A DNA stretch of 64,000 nt, taken from assembly GCA_947646735.1 (NCBI GenBank), contig CANTFK010000984.1:62001-126000 (forward strand), read 5' to 3'. Position numbers and translations under genes: made by a program. The notes beneath the pieces were generated by a model, which was not told where the DNA came from, ran no database searches, and was given only the letters and a program-made list of their open reading frames with translations. The stretch is from Peronospora farinosa. Taxonomy: Eukaryota > Oomycota > Peronosporomycetes > Peronosporales > Peronosporaceae. Below, piece after piece: positions 55,337 through 64,000 of this stretch. Position 1 is the first letter of the stretch. Each line of letters starts with the position of its first letter.

Positions 55337-58300
55337 CTAATCATTTTCACGCAGCGCCTCATCGACGATTGCTTTCATCTCATGAACGTGGACTTCGTAC
55401 TGGCCTGTTGCAGGTGAGGCAGACGGAGGACGTCCAATGTAAGAAATTTCGCGGGAATCACCTAACTGTTTGAGCACGGTCCGTAAGCGCGGAAGTACAT
55501 GGCTGTACGCGCCCATATTTTTCGGCTCTTCCTGGACCCATACAATTTCCGCATTGGGGTAACGTGCGATGCAGTCTGCCACTTCATGAAACGGGAACGG
55601 AGCTAGTTGCTCAAGCCGAGTCGTAGAGATGTCACAAATCCCACGGCTCCGCATGCAATGGCGCACAGGAAAGTAAATCTTTCCGCAGCAGAGCACCAGC
55701 TTGCGGATCTAACGAGCAAAGAGAGGGGTTTGCAAGCGTCAGTATGCACGCCAAGTAAAACACTAAAAAGATTATGCGTACCTCATCATCATTCACCATT
55801 GTAACTTGATCATCCGGGTGTGGTAGGAGCACACGCTGGAATGACGTGCCCAGAGCCAAGTCCGCCAAGTCTGAATTGCATGGGCGGTGGTGAAGCAGCG
55901 ACTTTGGGGTGAACATAATCAGCGGCTTCCGATAGCTGGAAGATACTTGGCGACGAAGAGCGTGGAAATACTGGGCAGGGGTGGATGGAATAACCACCTG
56001 AATGTTCGTCCGCGTTATTGCAGCATCGACATCCTGCTCAGGTGTAAAGTCGTCGCTGTCCTCGTTAACCAGATGGAGGAAACGCTCGATCCGTGCACTG
56101 CTGTGCTCTGGTCCTTGGCCCTCAAAGCCATGCGGTAAATTGAGCACGATTCCTGACTGCCGTTGCCACTTCTGTTCACCCGTCGTGATGAAGGTATCAA
56201 TCACTGTTTGGGCACCATTTGCAAAGTCACCAAATTGAGCTTCCCAAATGGTCAAACCCATCGGAGTTTGCAAGGAGTACCCGTATTCAAAGCCAAGCAC
56301 TCCCTCTTCGCTAAGCGGGCTGTTGACTACGTCGAAGCGTCCTCGCAGTGCATTTTCTAATCCGGTCATTTGAAGTGTGGATCTTATTCCCTCTACGTCA
56401 AGGTCGTTCAGAGGCGTGTAGGACAAGTTGCGCCCAGACAGAGCCTCAACTTGGTCGTACAGGACGGCGTGGCGTTGGTTGAAGGTACCACGTTCACAGT
56501 CTTGCCCGCTAAGTCGTACATCAACCCCTTCCACGACTAAGCAACCAAACGCCAGCATTTCTGCCGTTGCCCAATCCACGCGAGCCCCAGTCTCAATTGC
56601 GCGCAGTCGATTATTCATGATGGCTTCGACCTTCTCATGCGCCGAAAATCCCTGCGGAATCCGAAACAGCTGGCTGCCTACCCTTTCTAAGAACTTCTTG
56701 TCGACGCCCGTCGATCTATCGTACATTTGACTTCCACTAGTGCTAGAGGTACCAGCAATACTGCTCAAAATCTCAGCGCGAAAATCCTTCCTGTCACTAT
56801 ACCACTCGGTTTTCCACGACGTATCGCCGGAATTGTCCCATCCGGAATAATTTTCACGTGAGTGGTCATATTCGGAGACAAGGTGATTCTCGAACGTGGA
56901 ACACATTTTTGCATAGTCGTCTGATGGCAAAATGCCCTCGCTCGCAAGCTTTTGAGAGTATAGCTTGATGACTGTGGGGTGTTTTTTAATGAAGTGATAC
57001 ATGACGGGAGCTGTAATCTCTGGTGAATCTTGTTCGTTGTGTCCGTGACGACGGTAGCACACCAAATCAATAGCCACATCGCAGTGAAATGTCTGACGGA
57101 ATTCAACTGCCATTCTCATCACTTTAGCCACCGCCTCCGGGTCATCAGCATTTACGTGAAAGATCGGACTTCTAGAAACCTTAGCAACATCGCTGGTCCA
57201 AAAACAAAACACAGAACGATGCATAGTCAGCAGTGGCCACAAGCAGTGCAATGCTCGTTTTCAAAAGTGTCACTCCTACGTGCAATACACGGCTGAATCT
57301 GCATTCTTAGGTAGTGTCGTGAAGCCGATTTGATTGTTGATGACGACATGAATCGTTCCTCCCGTTCGAAAGTCTTCCAGTGAGCTGAAACCCAACGCTT
57401 CTCGCACTGATCCCTGGAACATTGAAGCGTCTCCGTGAATTAAAATTGGCATTACTCGACTTCCGTTATCCCCCAGTTGCATTTGGCAGGCTCGAGCTTG
57501 GCCGAGTACAACCGGATTCACCGCTTCTAAGTGCGACGGATTTGCTGCCAAGTTAATTTCCAGATGCTTGCCGTTGCGCATTTCAATAACTGACGATGTT
57601 CCAAGATGGTACCGCACATCATCAGAATTGTTCGGGTAGTCCGGCTCATCTGGCAGATACGGCTGAAACTGGGAAAGAATGGAACGGAGGGGTCGCTGCA
57701 ACACATTTGCCAGAACATTCAAACGGCCTCGATGAGCCATTCCCATCTGGACGACCTCGACCCCGAGGTTACTAGCATTCTCAAGCAGCTCACAAAGGCC
57801 AGGAATCAAGCTCTCACCACCTTCAATCGAAAATCGCTTTGCTCCGGAGAAACGCCGCCCAAGAAAGCGCTCAAAGAGTTCTGCCTGCACCATTTGACGC
57901 AGCATATCCACCTTTTCTTCATTGCTGAATTGGTGTTCCTGCATAAAAAGAAAAATAAACCCACTGAGTTTCTACAAGTTCCTTTTTGAGTAACTTCGTG
58001 TTATTGTTCCTACCTTGTACTTTTCAAGACGCTCGCGGATCCAAAGTGCAGCATCTCGATTACGCAAATGCTGATATTCTATTCCAATGTGGCCACAGAA
58101 GAGCCCTCTTAGCTCCGTCACAATCTTAAAAACCAAACAGCCACAATACAGCAGCCATCAGATAACAAGTCATTGTTATCTAAAGCTTAAAACTCGAGTC
58201 CGACCTCTCGGAGTGTTGCAACTGGGCCAATAGAAAGATCTTGGCCGATAAAAAACTCACGATCCAAGTCACTGATTGTAAAACCTGTATACAAAGAGAA

Positions 58301-58836
58301 CCAAATGAGATAAAAAGCCTGGAAATGATCCTCCCTAAAGACATTACCATGACTCGTGAGCTCCAAGAGGTTCTTGGACGCAAGACTGCGTAGATTAAAC
58401 TCATCAAAAAAGGGCGTCTCAACCCACCGATCTCCATTGATCCATCGCTCTAATTCTGGCAATTTCTCCCCTGCAATAAACATGTGTAAGCGTCTTTGTG
58501 CCCTTTGCTTAGCTACCAAAAAGCCCTACGTTTCTGAAGAGGATCAATCTGAGCAACGTAGTGTCCATACTAATAAACAGTAAAAGAAATAGAGAGAGTT
58601 TAGAGCTGTAAAGGTAAGAGTCTATATAAAAGAGAGAGAGAGAGAGACTGTTGTACCTGCTTAAAGGTACGGATCAGGAGTAACACATGGCGCGTTTCTT
58701 CCTGTGAGCGTCGAATGTCGTCGCTAAGCTTCTGTACCGGCGGAACGATCTGTTCACTCTTCCAGCGATGAAGAATTGCCGCTTCCACGAAACGCGCACG
58801 GTTTCCACCTCTTGTCCGAAACGTATGGATCATCAT
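55337..58836 (-). CDS. OGDH: 2-oxoglutarate dehydrogenase-family E1 component
   Basis: A thiamine-diphosphate E1 of the 2-oxoglutarate (or 2-oxoadipate) dehydrogenase complex in mitochondria, in eight or more exons. Sure boundaries: last exon 55708-55337, central exon 57192-55782, exon 57938-57280; smaller exons near 58130-58017, 58310-58205, 58470-58340 and 58570-58530; first exon near 58836-58660. Motifs: DPLQKR after [19 protein letters not shown], the ThDP site from [10 protein letters not shown] to [73 protein letters not shown] and, at the end, [16 protein letters not shown] and [11 protein letters not shown]. Several parts read closer to DHTKD1 than to animal OGDH. The N-terminus is short and lacks the usual YVEELYxxW segment, so the substrate is open. 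Confidence 0.85.
58628..58648. repeat. Short (AG)n tract
   Basis: About 10 AG units within the first intron region of the E1 gene. On the coding (minus) strand it forms a CT tract near that intron's 5' part. Confidence 0.85.
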
Positions 58837-59208
58837 CGCTCAGTGCAGACACCTTAATAAAGGACGGTTTCAGTCTTTTGGGTGCACCACATTGGCCATG
58901 AGAAGAAATTCTTACTACAGGAATTGCTACGCTACGATTGTCACGGGTGGTGCTACGGATGTCGTGACGTTGGTGGTGGGTGTCATGGGGTGTACAGTAA
59001 AAGAGACACATGTAGTGGCTGAAGGACACCCAGAAGTAAAAGAAATCCGTTGGAGCTTAGACGTTTCGCGACTAAAAATACTGGAGAGCGAGGCTAGTGA
59101 CTATGAAAATGCGAGATGCTGCATTGACGCCGACTTATCTCTGTGGAACATCTGACTTGTAACACACACGTTCACTTTAGCTTCAGGTTCCACCGTCAAC
59201 AGCTGAAA
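58837..59208. other. Intergenic region, E1 to PhyH gene
   Basis: 372 bases holding the E1 promoter and the 3' flank of the next minus-strand gene. A plus-strand 87-codon frame (58892-59155) has no recognisable content and is not called. Confidence 0.45.
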
Positions 59209-60096
59209 TCAGCTCTCGTACATCGGCTTCAAAGGCACGTTGTCGGTCATTTGCAGCCAATTATCCTTTGGGTACTCCACCTCGTGACTCTCCACTACGT
59301 GGATCGAGTACGCGTGGCGTGACTTGGACGATCGGTTGGCTTCGCTGTAGTGCACAAATGAGCTGTGCAGCAGCACCAGGTCTCCTTTTTTCGTGATCAG
59401 TGGCTGGCTTTTGCTCACATCGAACGGCTCTATCGTCTCAGGTACATTTTCCAGCAGTAAACCTCCGTTTGTCTGTTGTTGCTCTTTTGTAGTGCGTCGT
59501 AGTCTTTGCCGCACAGTCACAGTCAAATGAGAGCCTGGTACGCCATGCAGACACCCATTCTCAAGCATGCAATCTTCCAGAGCCCACCAGAACCCTACCA
59601 CTGACTGTGGCTCTGTGTAGAGGTAGCTTCCATCCTGATGAGGCTTCACCTCTCCTCCTATACTCGGCTGTTTGAAGAGATACATGGACTGCACTACCAA
59701 AGGACGTACATAGTTGAGTGACTTGAGAATGTCCTTGACCTCAGAAGCGTAGCTCACTTGCTGAAACACTGGCTCGAGGTTGTGCAGATTGTGGCCGATC
59801 TTGTTGATTGCAACATTCAGAGGCACCGCTAACGTCTTCTGATCCTCTTTAAACGCCTTTTCCTCAAAAAAGTAGCGAATCTTGTCACCTGACTCGAGAA
59901 AATACTTGTCATTCATACGACGCGTCTGGTTATTCGTAGTAAAGATGGAGCGATGTTTGTTCAGATCACATTGTGCGACATATTCGTTAGCTTTAGCTCG
60001 TAAATCGTCACAGGTCGAGGCAGAAAGAGCTCCAGGGATCACGAGGAAGCCGTCACGGTTGAATGCTGCAAGTTGCGTGGGAGTAAGCCCTGGCAT
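59209..60096 (-). CDS. Phytanoyl-CoA dioxygenase family protein (PHYHD1-like)
   Basis: A 295-residue single-exon Fe(II)/2-oxoglutarate oxygenase. The N-terminus LTPTQLAAFNRDGFLVIPGAL is the usual PhyH opening. The iron triad is visible as the HQD of VKPHQDGSYLYTEP (first His and Asp) and the His of SSFVHYSEANRSSKSRHAYS, with the following Arg for 2-oxoglutarate. The central NGCLHGVPGSH is typical of the PHYHD1 branch. Length matches PHYHD1 and there is no peroxisomal targeting signal at the end (PMYES), so a cytosolic enzyme is likely. The natural substrate is unknown for most of this branch. Confidence 0.93.
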   Translation of the reverse strand: MPGLTPTQLAAFNRDGFLVIPGALSASTCDDLRAKANEYVAQCDLNKHRSIFTTNNQTRRMNDKYFLESGDKIRYFFEEKAFKEDQKTLAVPLNVAINKIGHNLHNLEPVFQQVSYASEVKDILKSLNYVRPLVVQSMYLFKQPSIGGEVKPHQDGSYLYTEPQSVVGFWWALEDCMLENGCLHGVPGSHLTVTVRQRLRRTTKEQQQTNGGLLLENVPETIEPFDVSKSQPLITKKGDLVLLHSSFVHYSEANRSSKSRHAYSIHVVESHEVEYPKDNWLQMTDNVPLKPMYES

Positions 60097-60942
60097 GAAG
60101 GATACAAAGAGAAGACCTTGCTATGTTAGGAATCGACTACCGAAATTCTTCAGACCTTTTACTAGCCATTGAAAGTCCAGTAAAATGAAGCCATCTCTTT
60201 GTAACCAGCGTAACGGTTTATAGATCACCTTGAAGCACCATTTGCATTCATCTGCCTTCCTTTTTGTTCAGACCTTGTTTCGTATGCGTCATGTTAGCGT
60301 TTCCTTTCCAGTCGTAGTAGACACAACGGTCACATCAACGGCTTGGGGCACACAGAGAAAACGGCAACTAAAGGGTGGACCGCAGCTCTTGGACAAAGAT
60401 CCTGCGCACGTAACGGTCTTGTCACGGCACGTGATGACCGCTAGAATAGTGCCGTTTGCAGCAGCAGCAGCAATATAAAAAAGACCTGCTAGAGAATGCC
60501 AACTTTGTCAGCTAGAGGAGAAGCCACAAGAAAGTGACAGAAAACTTGGTTTACCTTGTTAAATGTTGCCCTACAAATAGCACCGGATGAACGCATATAC
60601 CTCAACGGCTGCAGTGGACAAATCCCATAAACTGAAGCAGCGAAACGGATCGCCAATTGTACCTTACCGTAAACTAGCAGTCGTTTGTCCGATTGGATGT
60701 AGAGTTGCGTGTGAGATCAGTCAGTCTTCCATTGAGTCGTTTCAATTTTCGTCACTTGAGACCTGCGCGCATGGTCGACACCAGACGTTGAACGGTACAG
60801 ACGAAACTTCCTTATCGGAATCTCAAGCCGGGTGCAACAATACCTCACATTCAAACTCTTCAACTGTCTGCCGTGACAAGCTGCTTTTGAATACGAATCC
60901 GCACCGCATACAGGCAAAGCACGAGTCGAAAGCGTTATAACG
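60097..60942. other. Intergenic region, PhyH to Ser-rich gene
   Basis: 846 bases between divergent genes. A plus-strand 117-codon frame (60587-60940) is Ser/Thr/Asn-rich and stops just before the next gene's ATG. It could be a leader ORF but has no recognisable domain, so I do not call it a gene. Nothing else stands out. Confidence 0.45.
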
Positions 60943-62450
60943 ATGACCACCACTTCACCCTGCATCAAGAGCAACATTTTCAATCCATGTGATACAACGG
61001 TCCCCACGTCGTTTCTACTATCTCCCACTTCCGTTGCGCACCGGGTAAGTCTACAGATTACTCTTCTTTTATTCTTGGTGGATACCCAATTGCTTACATG
61101 ATTCGCGACATATTGCAGATTCAGATGCTGGACCGTAAAACGGGAAGACATGCACCAGGAAATACGATTCGAGACCAATGGGTGGCCAACTTACAAAACA
61201 AGCGGATGGCCGCTGCTGCAAAAACTGGTGATCCGGTAGGCAGCAGAAATCGATTATCAGGAACAACCACGAGCAATACAGGTGACAGCAACAGCAGAAG
61301 CGGTTTTGCAACAAAGAGTAGTTGTAGTCGCAGTGCAGTATCACGAGTAGCTGCAACGAGCAGGAATGCTGCACAGTCCAGCGCAATCGCCCATGAACAG
61401 AGTCTGAATACTCGCCAAATTACTGCGTACCCTTCAAGCCTGAATGTAGACAGTCAGATTGCAATGAGCGATGCCGATGCCATAACACTTGAACAATCGA
61501 CCATGCTGTTTAATGAAATGGGCGGTTTTGAACTCGATTCACCTACGCTTTCGCGGCTCATTTCATCGCCGACTACGATCACGAAGACATCGAAGGGCTG
61601 GATGAAAAGAGGGACCAAAAAAGTCGGATCGAATAAGCGAACGACACACTACCTGGCGCTTCATTCCGACCAGTCAAACAGTCACACACCCTGCCGTAAA
61701 CGGAACTGCGGGTCTGTCAAGTCCGACATCTTCGATTTTGACTACTACAGCATGGTCTCGAACGCTTCCAATGTTGAAACACCAGCCAATATTAGCGTGG
61801 ACGCTTCTTGCGCGAATACTCGGTATCTTTGGGACCAGGATCTTGACTTCAGCGGTGCAGGAGGATACGCTGACACATTCCTCGACTCACCTACACCCGA
61901 GCTTGCTGAGACGCCGCTTGTTCCGACATCACAGTGGTCGAATGTCAGCAGCACCACTAGTACCAGCAGCAAGCAATCAAATGACGAAGCAGATGCGGCG
62001 TCGAGGTTTGACCATCTGCAATCATTTCACACCAGCAGTATTGAGCAAAAAGGATTCAACCAGTTTTTTGAGCAGAACAACTTGGATGGTACGGACGACG
62101 GCCACGACGACGAACTGCACCAGCTTGCAACAACACCTCTTGTTTGTGTCCGCAAGTCTCCGTTGTCTGAAAGTTCTTGCTTCACCCCAGCCACCACGGC
62201 CGCTACTGAGTGCTGTGGAGACAAACCAGCGACGTTGTCTTCGTCATGGCAGATGTCGTCGCCGTCTCCGATCAGTACTTCATCTCGGCCCGATGCGTCT
62301 ACGACGCAATGTCGTTTGACTCTTTGTGACCAAAAGTACCCACCTGAGTTTGAAACCTTGATGGGTGAATATAATATTACGGACATCGATCATGAGCTCG
62401 ATGGGTTTTACCTGGACACCATGGAGGTCATCGAAAATGGTCTTGACTGA
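60943..62450 (+). CDS. Ser/Thr-rich protein of unknown function
   Basis: Exons 60943-61044 and 61119-62450 (74-nt intron, GTAAGT donor) give 477 residues. The join reads VAHR then IQMLDRKTGRHAPG. The protein is mostly disordered, rich in Ser, Thr and Asp, with a basic patch (GWMKRGTKKVGSNKRT, about 200-215) and a hydrophobic-acidic C-terminus (FETLMGEYNITDIDHELDGF). A short conserved-looking block DQWVANLQNKRMAAAAKTGD lies near the N-terminus. Such composition is common in transcriptional regulators, but I recognise no domain and assign no function. Confidence 0.72.
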
Positions 62451-62862
62451 GTGCTGAGGTCGCATCAAGGAGTCTGTCGTAGAATAGAACCGTATAAAAT
62501 ACTCATTATCGTTTATCAATCCATACAAGTACGTGTACAATCATCAGTAAGGTTGATCTACCGTCACTATAAATCTGATCTACACCTACTGTATTGCAGC
62601 AATCAATTGATCCAAACAGTCAACTGGAAGCTTCATTCAAATGCGTTTTACACACCATTTTTTCGATAAAAAGACAACTTCATAGTCGCTCATTATCTTT
62701 TTATTGCCTGATCACGTAGTTGTCAAAGTATGTAGCCATATTGAACCCTTCCACGTCATGTGTCACTATCATGTCACTGTCATGAGGAGGGCGTTCATAT
62801 ACAGACAGATTCAATCAATACCCCATAAGCTCGACGATACCTTTAGCTCTTGTCTGTCTACA
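62451..62862. other. Intergenic region, Ser-rich gene to KDEL receptor
   Basis: 412 bases between two plus-strand genes: the 3' region of the first and the promoter of the second. AT-rich, with no coding feature supportable. Confidence 0.5.
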
Positions 62863-63671
62863 ATGAACGCATTTCGCCTGGTGGGTGACATGGCGCACTT
62901 AGCGAGCTTCCTCGTACTGCTATTAAAGTTACTGGCTTCTCGTTCCGCTAATGGTTTGTATCGTTTTCTTCTTCGATCTCATTGTCTCTCTCCGTCCTTT
63001 TGCCAATTCTTTCCAACTCTCTCTCTGTGTCTTTAGGTATTTCTCTCAAGACGCAAGAGCTTTTTTTCCTCGTGTTTATCACACGTTATGTGGATCTTTT
63101 CCTTCACTTTGTTAGTGTTTACAACACGATCATGAAGCTACTTTTCTTGCTCTTTTCGGGCGCTATTGTCTACGTCATCCGCTTCAAGGAACCCTTTCGT
63201 AGCACGTACGACAAGTCACACGATGCCTTCCTGCATTTCAAGTTTGCTGTCTTGCCCTGTGCACTACTGGCACTTGTTTTTAATGAGCAGTTTGAGGTCA
63301 TGGAGATTCTATGGACCTTTTCTATCTACCTCGAGGCCGTGGCCATCATTCCGCAGCTCATTTTGCTGCAGCGTCATGGAGAAGTGGAGAATCTCACGAG
63401 CAATTATGTTGTTTTGCTGGGAATCTACCGAGGATGCTATGTGCTGAACTGGATCTACCGTGCTGCAACCGAGTTGTCCTACCACTTTATTTGGCTCATG
63501 TTCATTGCTGGTATGGTGCAGACGGCGCTCTACGTCGACTTTTTCTACTACTATGCTGTCAGGTGCGTGTTCTTGTAGGCTTTCAGGGAAGGCGACTTGG
63601 TTTCTAATGGGACTTTTATTTCATTTATATGCAGCAAATACCACGGCAAGAAGATGACATTGCCCTCTTAA
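62863..63671 (+). CDS. ERD2: ER lumen protein-retaining (KDEL) receptor
   Basis: A seven-helix Golgi-to-ER retrieval receptor that returns escaped ER proteins bearing a KDEL-like tail. Exons 62863-62953, 63037-63562 and 63635-63671 give 217 residues. The first intron uses a GTTTGT donor. Landmarks are FRLVGDMAHLASFLVLLLK, the loop GISLKTQELFFLVFITRYVDL, the HFKFAVLPCALLALVFN helix, then SIYLEAVAIIPQLILLQRHG, LGIYRGCYVLNWIYR and the cytosolic tail YHGKKMTLPS. All are family hallmarks in the usual order, and the protein has the standard length. Confidence 0.96.
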
Positions 63672-64000
63672 AATTGCTAATTGAGCTACCGTGTGAGAAG
63701 GAGAAGCAGATGACTTGCGATGAAACGAATAATGCGCTCCCAAGTAGAATCAGATCAGATCGGATTTGCTATCCATTCCCGTGGAACGTTTTATGAGAGA
63801 CCAGTAAAAAGAATATCAAGGCAATAGAGAGAGAAGAGAGTATTGCTTTTGTGCGCCCCTTTATCTTCACCTACCAACTGGTGTATCCATTGCTCAAACT
63901 GTACAAGTCGCGGCATACTTTGCTCGACGCCTTATTCATCTAGAAAACTGAAATCGCAGTGTTTGGAGACATGGTTTGCCGCCAAATCTATCCGTTCAAC
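63672..64000. other. 3' flank at the window end
   Basis: 329 bases after the KDEL receptor stop. No coding feature seen, and the start of any next gene would lie beyond the window. Confidence 0.4.

Noticed and set aside
58892..59155. 87-codon plus-strand frame 5' of the E1 gene
   Set aside because: No recognisable domain and no matching neighbour; it lies in the probable E1 promoter.
1..64000. CRISPR arrays, tRNA or rRNA genes, insertion sequences, retrotransposons
   Set aside because: No regularly spaced repeats, no cloverleaf I could recognise, and no transposase or reverse transcriptase motifs were found by reading.

Overview
The window is nuclear DNA of an oomycete, most likely in the Peronosporales (Phytophthora and downy-mildew lineage). 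Genes are dense, on both strands, with many short introns (mostly 45-120 nt) that typically begin GTACGT/GTAAGT/GTGAGT and end in YAG. A secreted NLP-family protein, secreted enzymes and a selenocysteine-type thioredoxin reductase fit this group. I saw no prokaryotic operon, CRISPR array, tRNA, rRNA or transposon. The identifications rest on protein motifs read by eye; no database search was run.

Layout, left to right. 1-8.6 kb: the 3' part of a TFIIIC B-block subunit carrying two reading-frame breaks, a decayed coding fragment, katanin p80 (-) and cornichon (+). 9-15.8 kb: the GATOR1 subunit Iml1/DEPDC5 (+), a FYVE protein with an unresolved frame, and the proteasome ATPase RPT3 (-). 16.4-20.6 kb: a small secreted protein, a glutaredoxin-thioredoxin reductase fusion ending Gly-Cys-Sec-Gly with a candidate SECIS, and an NLP, all on the minus strand. 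21-30 kb: an LYR protein (+), a STAND/NACHT P-loop protein (-), an unrecognised coiled-coil gene with two apparent GC-AG introns (-), a PH-TBC RabGAP (-) and a RING protein resembling SUMO-targeted ubiquitin ligases (+).

30-46 kb: gamma-tubulin complex GCP6 and PDK1 lie head to tail on the minus strand with 49 bp between them, followed by the CCR4-NOT scaffold NOT1 (+). 46-52 kb: MED20 (-) and a 15-module Cys/His-repeat protein (+) share a palindrome-rich intergenic region. Next come a lipoyl-domain/KGD4 fusion (-) and a membrane-anchored FGGY sugar kinase (+). 52-64 kb: a secreted glycerophosphodiesterase with a calcium-loop-like insert, a secreted OTU-like protease, a 2-oxoglutarate-dehydrogenase-family E1 and a phytanoyl-CoA-dioxygenase-like protein (all -), then a Ser-rich unknown and the KDEL receptor ERD2 (+).

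Functional links: the lipoyl-KGD4 protein and the E1 lie about 6 kb apart and probably serve the same mitochondrial complex. Katanin p80 and GCP6 are microtubule proteins. Cornichon, the KDEL receptor, the TBC protein and the FYVE protein belong to membrane traffic. Iml1 and PDK1 belong to nutrient and growth signalling. The strongest leads for novelty are the lipoyl-KGD4 fusion, the Sec-containing Grx-TrxR with its SECIS, and the non-phosphorylatable residue at the PDK1 activation-loop site.
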